From: Dehalobacterium formicoaceticum
Lineage (GTDB): Bacteria; Bacillota; Dehalobacteriia; Dehalobacteriales; Dehalobacteriaceae
Direction: 5' to 3'
Length of the DNA stretch: 64,000 bases
NCBI RefSeq assembly: GCF_002224645.1
Contig: NZ_CP022121.1
Span: 1,990,501-2,054,500, forward strand
The position numbers and the translations under genes were made by a program. The notes under the pieces are model-generated. The model saw only the letters and a program-made list of their open reading frames with translations, did no database searches and was not told the DNA's origin. Shown piece after piece: positions 8,079-16,530 of this stretch (within the stretch, counting starts at the first letter, position 1; each line of letters begins with the position of its first letter).

Positions 8079-8949
8079 AAAATATACTGTGCTCCCCTGC
8101 AGCGGGATCGATAAAACGGCAGGCTCCATGTCACGGGAAATTGCCCTGCGGCTTGCCGAAGAGACCAAAAGCGAGGTTATCTGCCCCGTTTTTTACCGGG
8201 TGTCTGATGCTCGTTACAATAAACTGGCCCAGGAGAACCCCCTGCTGGTCATCGATGGCTGCGGCACCCGTTGTGCTTCCAAGCTGGCCGCCGAAAAGGG
8301 ACTAAAGATTGCCGGGAAAATCAATATTACTGAGGGAGCTAAGAAAAACCAGGTGGAAATTGGTTCATCACTGAGATTGGGTGAAAAGGAACTCCATTTA
8401 TGTACGTTGATCATGCATGACCTGCTGCAAGAAGAAGCAAAGACCGGAGAAGAAGAAAAAACAGCGGGCAAAGAGGCTCAGGCAGCCGGGGCAGTCCCGG
8501 AAAATATTCAATATGAGAAATACTCCAAAGATAAATTCATTTTCCGCATCCCCAAGGAAGGATTTTATTTTATCGAAAATGACTGCTGGGCTTATGTGGT
8601 GGGTAATAAGGCGCGCATCGGGGTGACCGATTTTGTGCAAAAAAGCCTGTCGGATATTATGTTTTTTACCCCTCCTGCCGTGGGGCGTGAAATTGAGCAA
8701 TTTGAGGAGGCCGGGTCCATTGAATCAGGAAAAGCCGTCTTCGAAATCATCTGTCCCGTTTCCGGCGTCATCACAGCTGTAAATCAAGAACTGCTGGATT
8801 ATCCCGAATATATCAATGACAATCCTTATGAAAAAGGATGGATCGCGGAGCTGGAGTTAACAGATTTTGAGAGTGACAAGGAACTCCTGGTTGGTTTTGA
8901 TGCATATTTTGAGATTTTGAAGAGGAAGGTTGATGAATTCCATGTCTAA
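8071..8949 (+). CDS. DGC-domain protein fused to a GcvH-like lipoyl domain
   Basis: Two-domain protein of 292 residues. The N-terminal part (about 1-115) is a DGC domain (putative zinc-binding family), seen as VLPCSGIDKTAGSM, VICPVFY and VIDGCGTRCASKLA. After an Ala/Glu-rich linker (near 130-145) comes a domain resembling glycine cleavage H protein: WAYVVGNKARIGVTDFVQ, then PAVGREIEQFEEAGSIESGK with Lys221 in the place of the lipoylated lysine, then CPVSGVITAVN and NPYEKGWIAELE. This implies a lipoyl swinging arm tethered to a cysteine/metal domain. The dihydrolipoyl dehydrogenase of the same operon is the obvious redox partner. This combination is unusual. The substrate is unknown. Confidence 0.8.
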   Translation: MTKKYTVLPCSGIDKTAGSMSREIALRLAEETKSEVICPVFYRVSDARYNKLAQENPLLVIDGCGTRCASKLAAEKGLKIAGKINITEGAKKNQVEIGSSLRLGEKELHLCTLIMHDLLQEEAKTGEEEKTAGKEAQAAGAVPENIQYEKYSKDKFIFRIPKEGFYFIENDCWAYVVGNKARIGVTDFVQKSLSDIMFFTPPAVGREIEQFEEAGSIESGKAVFEIICPVSGVITAVNQELLDYPEYINDNPYEKGWIAELELTDFESDKELLVGFDAYFEILKRKVDEFHV

Positions 8950-9343
8950 CAAAGTAAATGTGATCCCCTGCAGCGGGATGGGCAAAGTGCACGGACTGCT
9001 GGCCCGGGAAATGGCTTTAAAGGTTGTTCAGGAACTCTGTCCGGATATTTCCCAAACTGAGTGCCTGGCCTACATTGTCACCGGCGACCAGGAGGTCAGG
9101 AACAAAATTCGAACCGGTCAATGTATCACCATCGACGGCTGCCCTCTGATGTGTGCGGCAAAAAGCGTTAATCATGCCGGCGGTGTTATTGCCCAGGAAC
9201 TTCGCGTCTTGGATGCCTTAAAATCATATCGGGGGGTAAAACCGGGTACCGCCACAGCCCTTAATGAAGAAGGCTGGAAAATCGTGGACGAGACAGCAGA
9301 AAAAATTGCAATGCAAGTAAAAGAGATTTACGGGGAGGAATAG
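8942..9343 (+). CDS. DGC-domain putative zinc-binding protein (second copy)
   Basis: A stand-alone DGC-domain protein of 133 residues. Cysteine landmarks are VIPCSGMGKVHGLL near the N-terminus, LCPDISQTECLAYI, and TIDGCPLMCAAKSVNHAGG. These resemble the N-terminal domain of the preceding fusion protein and the next gene. ATG 8942, inside the end of the upstream gene, is preferred, but TTG 8930 and ATG 8933 are in frame and the AGAGGAAGG site fits none perfectly. Overlap implies translational coupling. The family is thought to bind zinc; no activity is known. Confidence 0.72.
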   Translation: MSNKVNVIPCSGMGKVHGLLAREMALKVVQELCPDISQTECLAYIVTGDQEVRNKIRTGQCITIDGCPLMCAAKSVNHAGGVIAQELRVLDALKSYRGVKPGTATALNEEGWKIVDETAEKIAMQVKEIYGEE

Positions 9344-9346
9344 AAA

Positions 9347-9766
9347 ATGGAACCGATCAAAATTGGGGTCGTATCTTGCAGCGGTGAAGATTGCCTGGGT
9401 GGGACCATTTCCCGCTTGGCAACGAGAAAGATTTTAGAGAGAATCCGTCTTGGTGAATCATCGGTAACCATTTGCCTACCTTTGTTTATTGCCGGCGGAG
9501 AAGAAGAAAGAGATTTTGCCAAAGATTACCCCACAATTACAGTCGACGGCTGCAACAAATATTGCGCCAGAAGGGCCACGGAGAAATTAAGCGGTAAGGT
9601 AACCGACACGATACAAGTGGGGGAGATAATCGGTGAGGAAATAGCAACAGGGTCGGCTCTTTCTACCAGAAACCTGACCCCAGAACACCATCAAATGGCG
9701 GATAAAGTTGCTGAGGAGATCAGTATTAAATTTGACCGGATTGTAGAAGGAAACTTCAAAAAATAG
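9347..9766 (+). CDS. DGC-domain putative zinc-binding protein (third copy)
   Basis: Third DGC-domain protein of the operon, 139 residues. It keeps VVSCSGEDCLGGTIS near the N-terminus, TICLPLFIAGG and TVDGCNKYCARRA. The IDGC motif of its sisters is VDGC here. It starts four bases after the upstream stop, with GGGGAGGAATAG as ribosome site. Three divergent paralogues side by side suggest a hetero-oligomer rather than redundancy, but this is inference. It is the last gene of the operon; no strong terminator was found in the following 228 bases, only a weak stem near 9828-9855. Confidence 0.72.
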   Translation: MEPIKIGVVSCSGEDCLGGTISRLATRKILERIRLGESSVTICLPLFIAGGEEERDFAKDYPTITVDGCNKYCARRATEKLSGKVTDTIQVGEIIGEEIATGSALSTRNLTPEHHQMADKVAEEISIKFDRIVEGNFKK

Positions 9767-9994
9767 CTGAAAATTGGGACTTCAGATGGGGAATCCACCT
9801 GCCTGAAATAAGAAGAAATAAGAAATAGGAACTCCTGCTTATGGAAGTGGGAGTCTTGGAATTTATTCTAATGATCTGACGAGTATTTGCCTGAATGTAT
9901 TTACGATGGTAGAATAAAACTGTAGCATATTTTGCTAATTGCTAAATTGCAGTAAATTATAGATATTAAATATCATGAAAGAGAGTGAAATACT

Positions 9995-10372
9995 TTGGAT
10001 AAAGGAATCTATCAAGCATTCAAGGCTCTGGGCGAACCTACCCGTTTGAAGATTATAAAAATGCTTTCCTATCAGGCCATGTGTGTCTGTGAACTGAGTG
10101 AAGTCTTAGATATGCTCCAGCCCAGGGTTTCCCAACACTTAAAGATTCTGAAAGATGCCGAACTGGTGGCAGAAAACAAAGAAGGAAATTTTGTTTGTTA
10201 TACCTTAAATCGGGATCAGCTGGATCAGTTGTGGCATGACTTTAATTTTTTCCTGAATGCGGAGGTTTCACGTTTGCCGGGTTATGAAAAGGAAAGTGAC
10301 CGCTTAAATAATTTATCATGCAACGAAAAAGTTAAAGAAATCAAGGAAAAATTAAAAAGTGAAAGCAGATGA
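9995..10372 (+). CDS. ArsR/SmtB-family transcriptional repressor
   Basis: Winged-helix regulator of 125 residues. The helix-turn-helix spans about 15-75 (ALGEPTRLKIIKML, then LQPRVSQHLKIL with the recognition helix). The MCVCEL segment near 30-35 matches the CxC metal-binding site of ArsR/CadC-type sensors, so release by a soft metal or metalloid is plausible. TTG 9995 is the apparent start with GAGAGTG upstream. It lies just downstream of the lipoyl/DGC operon, but no operator was identified. Regulation of that operon is only a suggestion from position. Confidence 0.82.
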   Translation: MDKGIYQAFKALGEPTRLKIIKMLSYQAMCVCELSEVLDMLQPRVSQHLKILKDAELVAENKEGNFVCYTLNRDQLDQLWHDFNFFLNAEVSRLPGYEKESDRLNNLSCNEKVKEIKEKLKSESR

Positions 10373-10381
10373 CGGTGCTTC

Positions 10382-10480
10382 TGCTTCCATCCCATTTAAT
10401 GCAGTCAGTCAAAATTAATAACAAAAAAGACATAGATAATGTCAAGGAAGGAAGCAAAAGAACCGTCCCTGTGTTTCTCC
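10382..10480. repeat. Degenerate dispersed repeat, copy B
   Basis: Counterpart of 1441-1534. It starts TGCTTCCATCCC and ends AAGGAAGCAAAAGAACCGTC, joining this family to the AACCGTCCCCTG repeats at 27.6 and 30.3 kb. It lies between the ArsR gene and the small Cys-rich gene. Confidence 0.5.
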
Positions 10481-10494
10481 TTGGAGGGGATAAA

Positions 10495-10716
10495 ATGAAT
10501 AAATGTAAAGATTGTGGTCTTTTAATGTCAGAGGGAAATGATTTTAAATGCTATCGGTATCAAACTGATCTAACTGAAACAGAAATAATAAGGGAGAGAG
10601 ATTGTCTGTTTTTTACCGAACCGATCTATGATGACGGCGAACCTATGCCTCCGGCTCAGTTAGTCCTCATCAAGGAATTGGATATTAAAAGCAGGAAAAT
10701 GCAAGGTCCGGTATAA
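10495..10716 (+). CDS. Small cysteine-rich protein, zinc-ribbon-like
   Basis: A 73-residue protein of unknown function. The first half has CKDCGLLMSEGNDFKCYRY and RDCLFF, a four- to five-Cys pattern that could bind zinc or an iron-sulfur cluster. The second half is Pro-rich and charged. ATG 10495 is preferred over the longer frame from 10369, since TTGGAGGGG lies just before it and the upstream part is the repeat at 10382-10480. It is probably transcribed with the ArsR gene. Confidence 0.6.
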   Translation: MNKCKDCGLLMSEGNDFKCYRYQTDLTETEIIRERDCLFFTEPIYDDGEPMPPAQLVLIKELDIKSRKMQGPV

Positions 10717-10750
10717 GGTACCCCATGCTGCTCAGACTCCTGACATAAGC

Positions 10751-12371
10751 TTATTGTTTGCCTAAAGAAAAAGAGTACTTGGGAAAGCGGACATAAAAGC
10801 TGGTTCCTTCACTACCGGTATCATAAGTAATGGCGGCATGATGCCGGGCGGCGACACTGAAACATACCGCCAAGCCCAGCCCGGTGCCCTCCGGTTTATT
10901 GGTAACGAAGGGGGTGCCCAGCTTCTCCATAATTTCCGGCGCGATGCCCCTGCCCTGATCCTTAATTTCCAGCACAACCTGTTGATCCTTTACATAGGTG
11001 CTGATCATCAGGTTGCCCCCTTTTTCCATGGCATCAAAACCATTGCGGCAAAAATTCAGGAGCATTTGTTTGATCTCAGATTCATCCAGGAATATTTCAG
11101 GAAGAGGATTCAACTCAAAGGTTACGCCGTGTTCGGTGATCATCGCATCAGATTCAATCAAGGGCGCCAGGGTTGAGATGACCTCATTCAGTTGTCTCCT
11201 GACCAGGCTGGTGGCTTTGTCTTTTGCCAGGGAGAGGTAGACCGTAATAATGCTGTTGGCCCTATCCAGCTCCTCAATCATCAAACCTACATGATCTTTA
11301 AGGGTCTCCCCGTCCTCGTCAATTTGATAAAGCTGTAAAAAACCTTTCACGGTGGAAATAGGATTTCTGATCTCATGGGCAATGCCGGCGGCCATTTCAC
11401 CCACCAGATTTAATTTTTCCATGCGGGCCATTTCCCTTTGGAATTGCTTTTGTTCCGTCTGATCAAGGATGATCCCTAAAAATCCGTTTCCATGTCCGTT
11501 CATATGATGTGCCTTGGCCTTATTAAGGATGACCTCCCGCCCAGCACCTTCCCGGTTGGTAAGCTTGTACTCCCCATGGGGGGATCCCGGGACGAAGGGC
11601 AAGGCCCTTTGCGGCGCACAAAAATCCAGGGCCAGCTTCATGGGAAAAAGATCCCAAATGGTTTTATCAAGAAGTTCCCCACGGCTGACACCGAAAAAAT
11701 CTTCAAAAGACTTATTGCACATGGTGAAATAAAGCTTATCATCGGTTTGAAAAATAGGATGAGGAATGGTGTCGATCAAATTTTGAAGAAAAGCAAGCTG
11801 CTCCTCATTTTTCTTTGCCACTCCTTTGCGGTAGATGATGTCTTCTTCCAGACGGGCTCTGTTTTCATACTGGGTTTCCATCATATGCCCCAAAAGCCAG
11901 GCTAAAAGAGTGATGATCCCTGCGAGCATAATATCGGCGTCGACATTAACAAAATTGTAAAGATAGCTGTGATAAAAATCAATAATGATGATCAAGAAAG
12001 CAGAAAGCAAAGCCATTCTCAAGCCATACTTCAGGGAAAGGACAATCACAGGCATGATGATAATGGTCTTAAAAAGATAGAGGAAATCCCCGTCTAAATA
12101 ATGAAGAATGATCCCTAAAAAAAATGAGGAAAACCATCAGCTCCACCAACCAGGCATATTTACCGCCCCCGAATTTGATCACGGGGAGGGAGATTAATAT
12201 GATGCTTGATATGAGGATGGCGCTCATTAAAACAATTGCTTCCTGGAAGTTGTTAAAGGTGGCCTGGCGGATATTTAAAACGAAAATACCTGCTAAAAAA
12301 ACAAAAAGAACCTGACTGATGATAATGTATTTGTTTGTTTTTTCATCTTGATAGTTTTGTATCAGCTTCAT
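10751..12371 (-). CDS. Membrane PAS sensor histidine kinase, split by a frameshift at 12117-12124
   Basis: Two minus-strand frames make one kinase of about 540 residues. The N-terminal part (12371 down to about 12124) has several membrane helices. The rest carries more helices, a PAS domain (LIDTIPHPIFQTDD), a HisKA box (AGIAHEIRNPISTV) and an HATPase (DQGRGIAPEIMEKLGTPF, then GTGLGLAV). The break lies at eight A on the plus strand (eight T in the mRNA). With seven T the sequence reads MVFLIFLGIILHYLDG straight into the downstream frame. ATG at 12371 follows GGAGGAC. The cause may be a sequencing indel, a real loss or phase variation. Without correction only a soluble kinase fragment starting near 12055 is left. 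No response regulator lies alongside. Confidence 0.78.
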
Positions 12372-12437
12372 AAAAAAGTCCTCCAAAACCAGGTTTTCAA
12401 GACATAAGTCTCATGCTACGGAGCAGCTTCATGATCC

Positions 12438-13958
12438 TTAACCGCGATACTGCAGGGCTTCGCCGATGTGGTGCACCTGGATCTCATGTGAGTTATCCAG
12501 ATCGGCAATGGTACGTGCCACCTTGAGGATCCGGTCATGGGATCGGGCACTGAGCTTCAGACGGTCAAAGGCTTCCTGCAATAGTTTTTTGGCCTCCGGT
12601 GCGGGACGGCAAAATTTTTCAATTTCTTTGCGCCCCAGATGAGCGTTACAGAGCAAGCCGGTTCCGGCCAGACGCTCTGCCTGAATGTTCCGGGCAGCTT
12701 CTACCCGCTGCCGGATTTGATCCGAAGACTCCTCCCGGTTCTCCGCTTCTAGGTCACGGTATTCCACCCGGGGGACATCCATGCGGAGATCAATACGATC
12801 CAGCAGGGGACCGGAAATCCGTCCTAAATATTTGTGAATTTGATGGGGGGTACAGCTGCATTCCTTGACCGGATCCCCGTAAAAACCGCAGGGGCAGGGG
12901 TTTAAAGCCCCGGCCAGCTGAAACTTGGCGGGAAAGGTATAGGATGCTTCCACCCGGGTAATGGTAACAAATTTATCCTCTAAAGGCTGGCGCAATGCTT
13001 CCAGAATGTTTTTTTGAAATTCTGCCATCTCATCTAAAAACAAAACCCCATGACAGGCCAGGCTAATCTCCCCCGGCCGGGGGGTGCGTCCGCCCCCGAT
13101 CAGGCTGGCGGCGGAAGCACTGTGATGAGGCGCGCGAAAAGGCCGCCGGGTGATTAAGGCCTGGTTTTTGGGCAGTAAGCCGGAAATACTGTAAATCCGG
13201 GTTAACTCCAAACTTTCCTCCAGGGTCAGGGAAGGGAGGATAGAGGGGAGACGCCGGGCCAGCATAGTTTTACCGGAACCGGGGGAGCCGGAAAGAAGAA
13301 TATTATGACTGCCCGCAGCGGCGATCTCCAAGGCCCTTTTCACCCCAAGCTGCCCCCGCACATCAGCCATATCCAAAGCATCATCCAGGGTCGTGACCAA
13401 TAAAAGTTGTTTGACATCCACGGTTACCGGGAGGAACTCCTCCTGCCCCTGAAAAAAGGCTGCCGCTTCCTTTAAATGAGCGACCCCGAAAACCGGCTTG
13501 CCGGGAATGAGGGCTCCTTCCGGGCCGTTTTCTTCCGGGACCAGGAAAGAGGCGATTTCCTGCCTTTGGGAAATTTCCTCGGACATGGCCAAAACGCCGG
13601 GAATAGGACGCACCTTGCCGTCCAAAGAAAGCTCCCCGACCAAAGCGGTACCCTGGAGTCTTTCCCCCAGGGAAATTTGATCCGTAGCCGCCATGATCCC
13701 GATAGCAATGGGCAGGTCAAAGAGGGAGCCTTCCTTTTTTATGTCCGCCGGAGCAAGATTGACGGTAATTCTTTTCATGGGAAAATCAAAGCCGGAATTT
13801 TTGATGGCCGTGCGTACCCGTTCCTTGCTTTCCTTGACGGAAGCATCCGGCAGACCTACAATGTCAAAGCCGGGCAGACCGCTGCTCACATCTACCTCCA
13901 CCCTGATCAAATGACCAAACATCCCATAGACACAACAGCTATTAATAATGGCGAGCAT
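12438..13958 (-). CDS. comM: ComM/YifB family Mg-chelatase-like AAA+ ATPase
   Basis: Full-length 506-residue YifB/ComM protein. In naturally competent bacteria ComM is a hexameric helicase that helps branch migration of incoming DNA. It has the N-terminal Lon-like fold (GLPGFDIVGLPDASVKES), Walker A GSPGSGKTM near 216, Walker B LFLDEMAEF near 300, and the C-terminal Mg-chelatase segment with zinc-type cysteines (CPCGFYGDPVKECSC). The start at 13958 is conventional. With dprA and xerC about 6 to 11 kb away the region concentrates DNA-uptake and recombination functions. It reads divergently from the GGDEF gene. Confidence 0.92.
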   Translation of the reverse strand: MLAIINSCCVYGMFGHLIRVEVDVSSGLPGFDIVGLPDASVKESKERVRTAIKNSGFDFPMKRITVNLAPADIKKEGSLFDLPIAIGIMAATDQISLGERLQGTALVGELSLDGKVRPIPGVLAMSEEISQRQEIASFLVPEENGPEGALIPGKPVFGVAHLKEAAAFFQGQEEFLPVTVDVKQLLLVTTLDDALDMADVRGQLGVKRALEIAAAGSHNILLSGSPGSGKTMLARRLPSILPSLTLEESLELTRIYSISGLLPKNQALITRRPFRAPHHSASAASLIGGGRTPRPGEISLACHGVLFLDEMAEFQKNILEALRQPLEDKFVTITRVEASYTFPAKFQLAGALNPCPCGFYGDPVKECSCTPHQIHKYLGRISGPLLDRIDLRMDVPRVEYRDLEAENREESSDQIRQRVEAARNIQAERLAGTGLLCNAHLGRKEIEKFCRPAPEAKKLLQEAFDRLKLSARSHDRILKVARTIADLDNSHEIQVHHIGEALQYRG

Positions 13959-14046
13959 CAGACTTCCCTCGTCTCTTTAGATTACTGGAACATATATTCG
14001 TTAGTGGTCTTCTAGTATTCTTCGCAAATCCAGGTGTTTCCTGCTC

Positions 14047-14080
14047 CCTGGCTAAAATATTTTAGCATATTTTAGCCAGG
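14047..14080. promoter_or_regulatory. Palindrome in the comM / GGDEF divergent intergenic region
   Basis: Perfect 13-bp inverted repeat (CCTGGCTAAAATA and its complement) around an 8-base loop. It lies between two divergent starts where no transcript should end, so a regulator site or stable 5' UTR hairpin is more likely than a terminator. The rest of the 13959-14285 gap is A-rich, with a direct repeat of AATAAGTGCACA near 14153. Confidence 0.4.
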
Positions 14081-14285
14081 GTTTCCTGAATTATATGGTA
14101 TAATAATCGTTATTAATAAGATTATTAGGCAAAAAAACAAATAAATATTCAAATAAGTGCACAAATAAGTGCACAAAAAAAAGTAGGAAAAAAGCAGGAA
14201 AAAAGCTGTCGGATGTAAAATATTGTATAACAAAAAAGGATTATGACAAAATTTATTTTCAGTTCTTGTAATGGAGTTGAAGAGA

Positions 14286-16433
14286 ATGGGAAGAGAATTT
14301 TATCAGGCCGTAATTGAAGACGCTCCCATGGGCTATGCCTGTCATCGGCTGATTTGTGACGACCTGGGCCGACCTTGTGATTATGTATTTTTGGAAGTAA
14401 ACAGTGCTTTTGAAGATCTTACCGGCTTAAAAAGAGAAAAGATTCTGGAGCATCGGGTGACGGAAATCATCCCCGGTATTCAAAAAACCTCTTTTGACTG
14501 GATAGCCTGCTTTGGAGAAGTTGCTTTAGGGGGCGGTAACAAAACACTAAAGGAATATATGGAGCCTTTGCAAAAATGGTATCATCTTTTTATCTCCTCT
14601 CCGGAAGAGGGAACTTTTGTCACCTGGGTGCAAGATATCTCAGATCTAGCACAGGATGCGGCAGATAAAGCCGTTCTGCAAACCACGATCAATGGTCTGA
14701 TCATCGAAGTGGACAATCAATACATGATGCAAAATATCATTGTAGTCCCTGAGAATTGGGGTTTTCTGTCCAAAGAAAGCCTGTTGGGCGGTGCACTGCA
14801 GGACATCCTGCCGGATGATCTGTTTAAGCTTTTTCGCGTTGCCATTGACGGGAGTATTCTTTCCGGAGAACGGGAGGTCCTGAGATTTCAAGCTCCCCAG
14901 CCCTATGACGGCCGCTGGTTTTTGGCAGAAATCTTCCCTTACCAAACGATCCAAGGGGAGCATCGTTTTATCATTAGTGTTCGTGAAATTACCCAGTATC
15001 AACGGCTGGCCCAGGCTTTAGCAGAAAAGTCCTTTGATTTGGAGATGTTTTTTAATGTGAATTTAGATTTACTTTGTATTACTGATCTGAAAGGCAATTT
15101 CCTGAAAGTCAATGCTTCCTGGGAGGAACTCCTGGGCTATCCCCTTCAGAAAATAGAAAAAATGAATTTTTTGGATCTGGTCCATCCGGAAGATCTGGAG
15201 GCAACTCTAGGGACCATTGCTCAATTGGCCAACCAGGAAAAGGTGATGAATTTTGTCAATCGCTACCGGTGTCAGGACGGAACTTACAAATTTATTGAAT
15301 GGCGCTCTTATCCCTATCATGATTTGATTTATGCCGCTGCCCGGGATATCAGCGATTGGAAGGAACGGGAAGAGAAAATCACCTATTTAAGCTTTCATGA
15401 TCAGCTGACAGGTCTTTATAATCGCATGTTTTATGTTGCGGAATTGCATCGTCTGGATCAGGAACGGAATCTCCCCATCAGCCTCATTATGGCAGATGTG
15501 AACGGATTGAAAATGACCAATGATGCTTTTGGTCATCAAGCCGGGGATCAAATACTCATCCGGACAGCCGAGGTTTTGCGCAAGGTTTGCCGCCAGGATG
15601 AGATCATTGCCCGTATCGGAGGGGATGAGTTTGTGATTTTGCTCCCCCATACATCAGATCTGGATGCGGAAAAGCTGGCTCGGCGTATCAAGGACGAAAT
15701 GAGACGCACCAAGGTGGAGATTGGGGATCTGGTGGATCAAATTGATCTCTCCGTTTCTTTGGGCTGGGCAGCGAAAACGAGCCCGGAGGAAGACTTCCAT
15801 CAGGTTTTTAAAAAAGCAGAAAGGGATATGTACCATCGGAAAATGGAAGAAAGCCGAAGCATGAAGGAAAAGACTGTGCAGACCATTGTCCAGGCTTTTT
15901 ATCGGCGCTATCCCAAGGAAAAGAAACAAGCGGAAATAGTAGGTCTGCTTTGTGAGGCCATGGGGAAAAAATTAGGATTTTCCCCGGTTGAATTAGGAGA
16001 ACTCAAAATGGCCGGGAGATACCATGATCTGGGTAAAATTATCTTAAAAGGGGACATCGTAAATTCGCCCGAACGGTTCTCACGCACGGAATGGACGGAA
16101 ATGCAGCGCCATGTGGAAGCCGGCTATCGTATCTTGAGTTCTGTGACTGAACTGGCCCAGCTGGCAAAATATATTTTTCACCATCATGAACGCTGGGATG
16201 GTACCGGTTATCCCAATGGGTTAAAGGGGGAAGAGATTCCTCTCCAATCACGGATCATCAGCATCGCCGACGCCTATGCTTCCATGACCACGGAGCAATA
16301 CTTCCGCAGGGCCATGGAGGTGGGAGAAGCCTATGATGAAATCAAAAAAAATGCGGGCAGCCAGTTTGACCCGGATTTGGCAGAGCTTTTTCTGCTTTTA
16401 AATGAAATCAAAAACGGCAGCCTACGCTCTTGA
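14286..16433 (+). CDS. PAS-PAS-GGDEF-HD-GYP c-di-GMP turnover protein
   Basis: Soluble multidomain signalling protein of 715 residues. There are two or three PAS-like regions in the first 370 residues. A GGDEF domain follows (ARIGGDEFVILLPH near 455), then an HD-GYP domain (RYHDLGKI near 580, HHHERWDGTGYPNGLKGEE near 635). It can in principle both make and break c-di-GMP. The inhibitory I-site position reads RQDE instead of RxxD, so product feedback may be weak. ATG 14286 is preferred to 14271, because GGAG lies at proper distance before it. No membrane helix is seen. The PAS ligand is unknown. Confidence 0.87.
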   Translation: MGREFYQAVIEDAPMGYACHRLICDDLGRPCDYVFLEVNSAFEDLTGLKREKILEHRVTEIIPGIQKTSFDWIACFGEVALGGGNKTLKEYMEPLQKWYHLFISSPEEGTFVTWVQDISDLAQDAADKAVLQTTINGLIIEVDNQYMMQNIIVVPENWGFLSKESLLGGALQDILPDDLFKLFRVAIDGSILSGEREVLRFQAPQPYDGRWFLAEIFPYQTIQGEHRFIISVREITQYQRLAQALAEKSFDLEMFFNVNLDLLCITDLKGNFLKVNASWEELLGYPLQKIEKMNFLDLVHPEDLEATLGTIAQLANQEKVMNFVNRYRCQDGTYKFIEWRSYPYHDLIYAAARDISDWKEREEKITYLSFHDQLTGLYNRMFYVAELHRLDQERNLPISLIMADVNGLKMTNDAFGHQAGDQILIRTAEVLRKVCRQDEIIARIGGDEFVILLPHTSDLDAEKLARRIKDEMRRTKVEIGDLVDQIDLSVSLGWAAKTSPEEDFHQVFKKAERDMYHRKMEESRSMKEKTVQTIVQAFYRRYPKEKKQAEIVGLLCEAMGKKLGFSPVELGELKMAGRYHDLGKIILKGDIVNSPERFSRTEWTEMQRHVEAGYRILSSVTELAQLAKYIFHHHERWDGTGYPNGLKGEEIPLQSRIISIADAYASMTTEQYFRRAMEVGEAYDEIKKNAGSQFDPDLAELFLLLNEIKNGSLRS

Positions 16434-16530
16434 CAATGAACGTATAAAAGAGGCAGAATAAACATACAAAATAAAGATACAAAATAACGATAGGATCTGG
16501 GAAAAGAACCATAATTTTGGAGGTTGGGCC

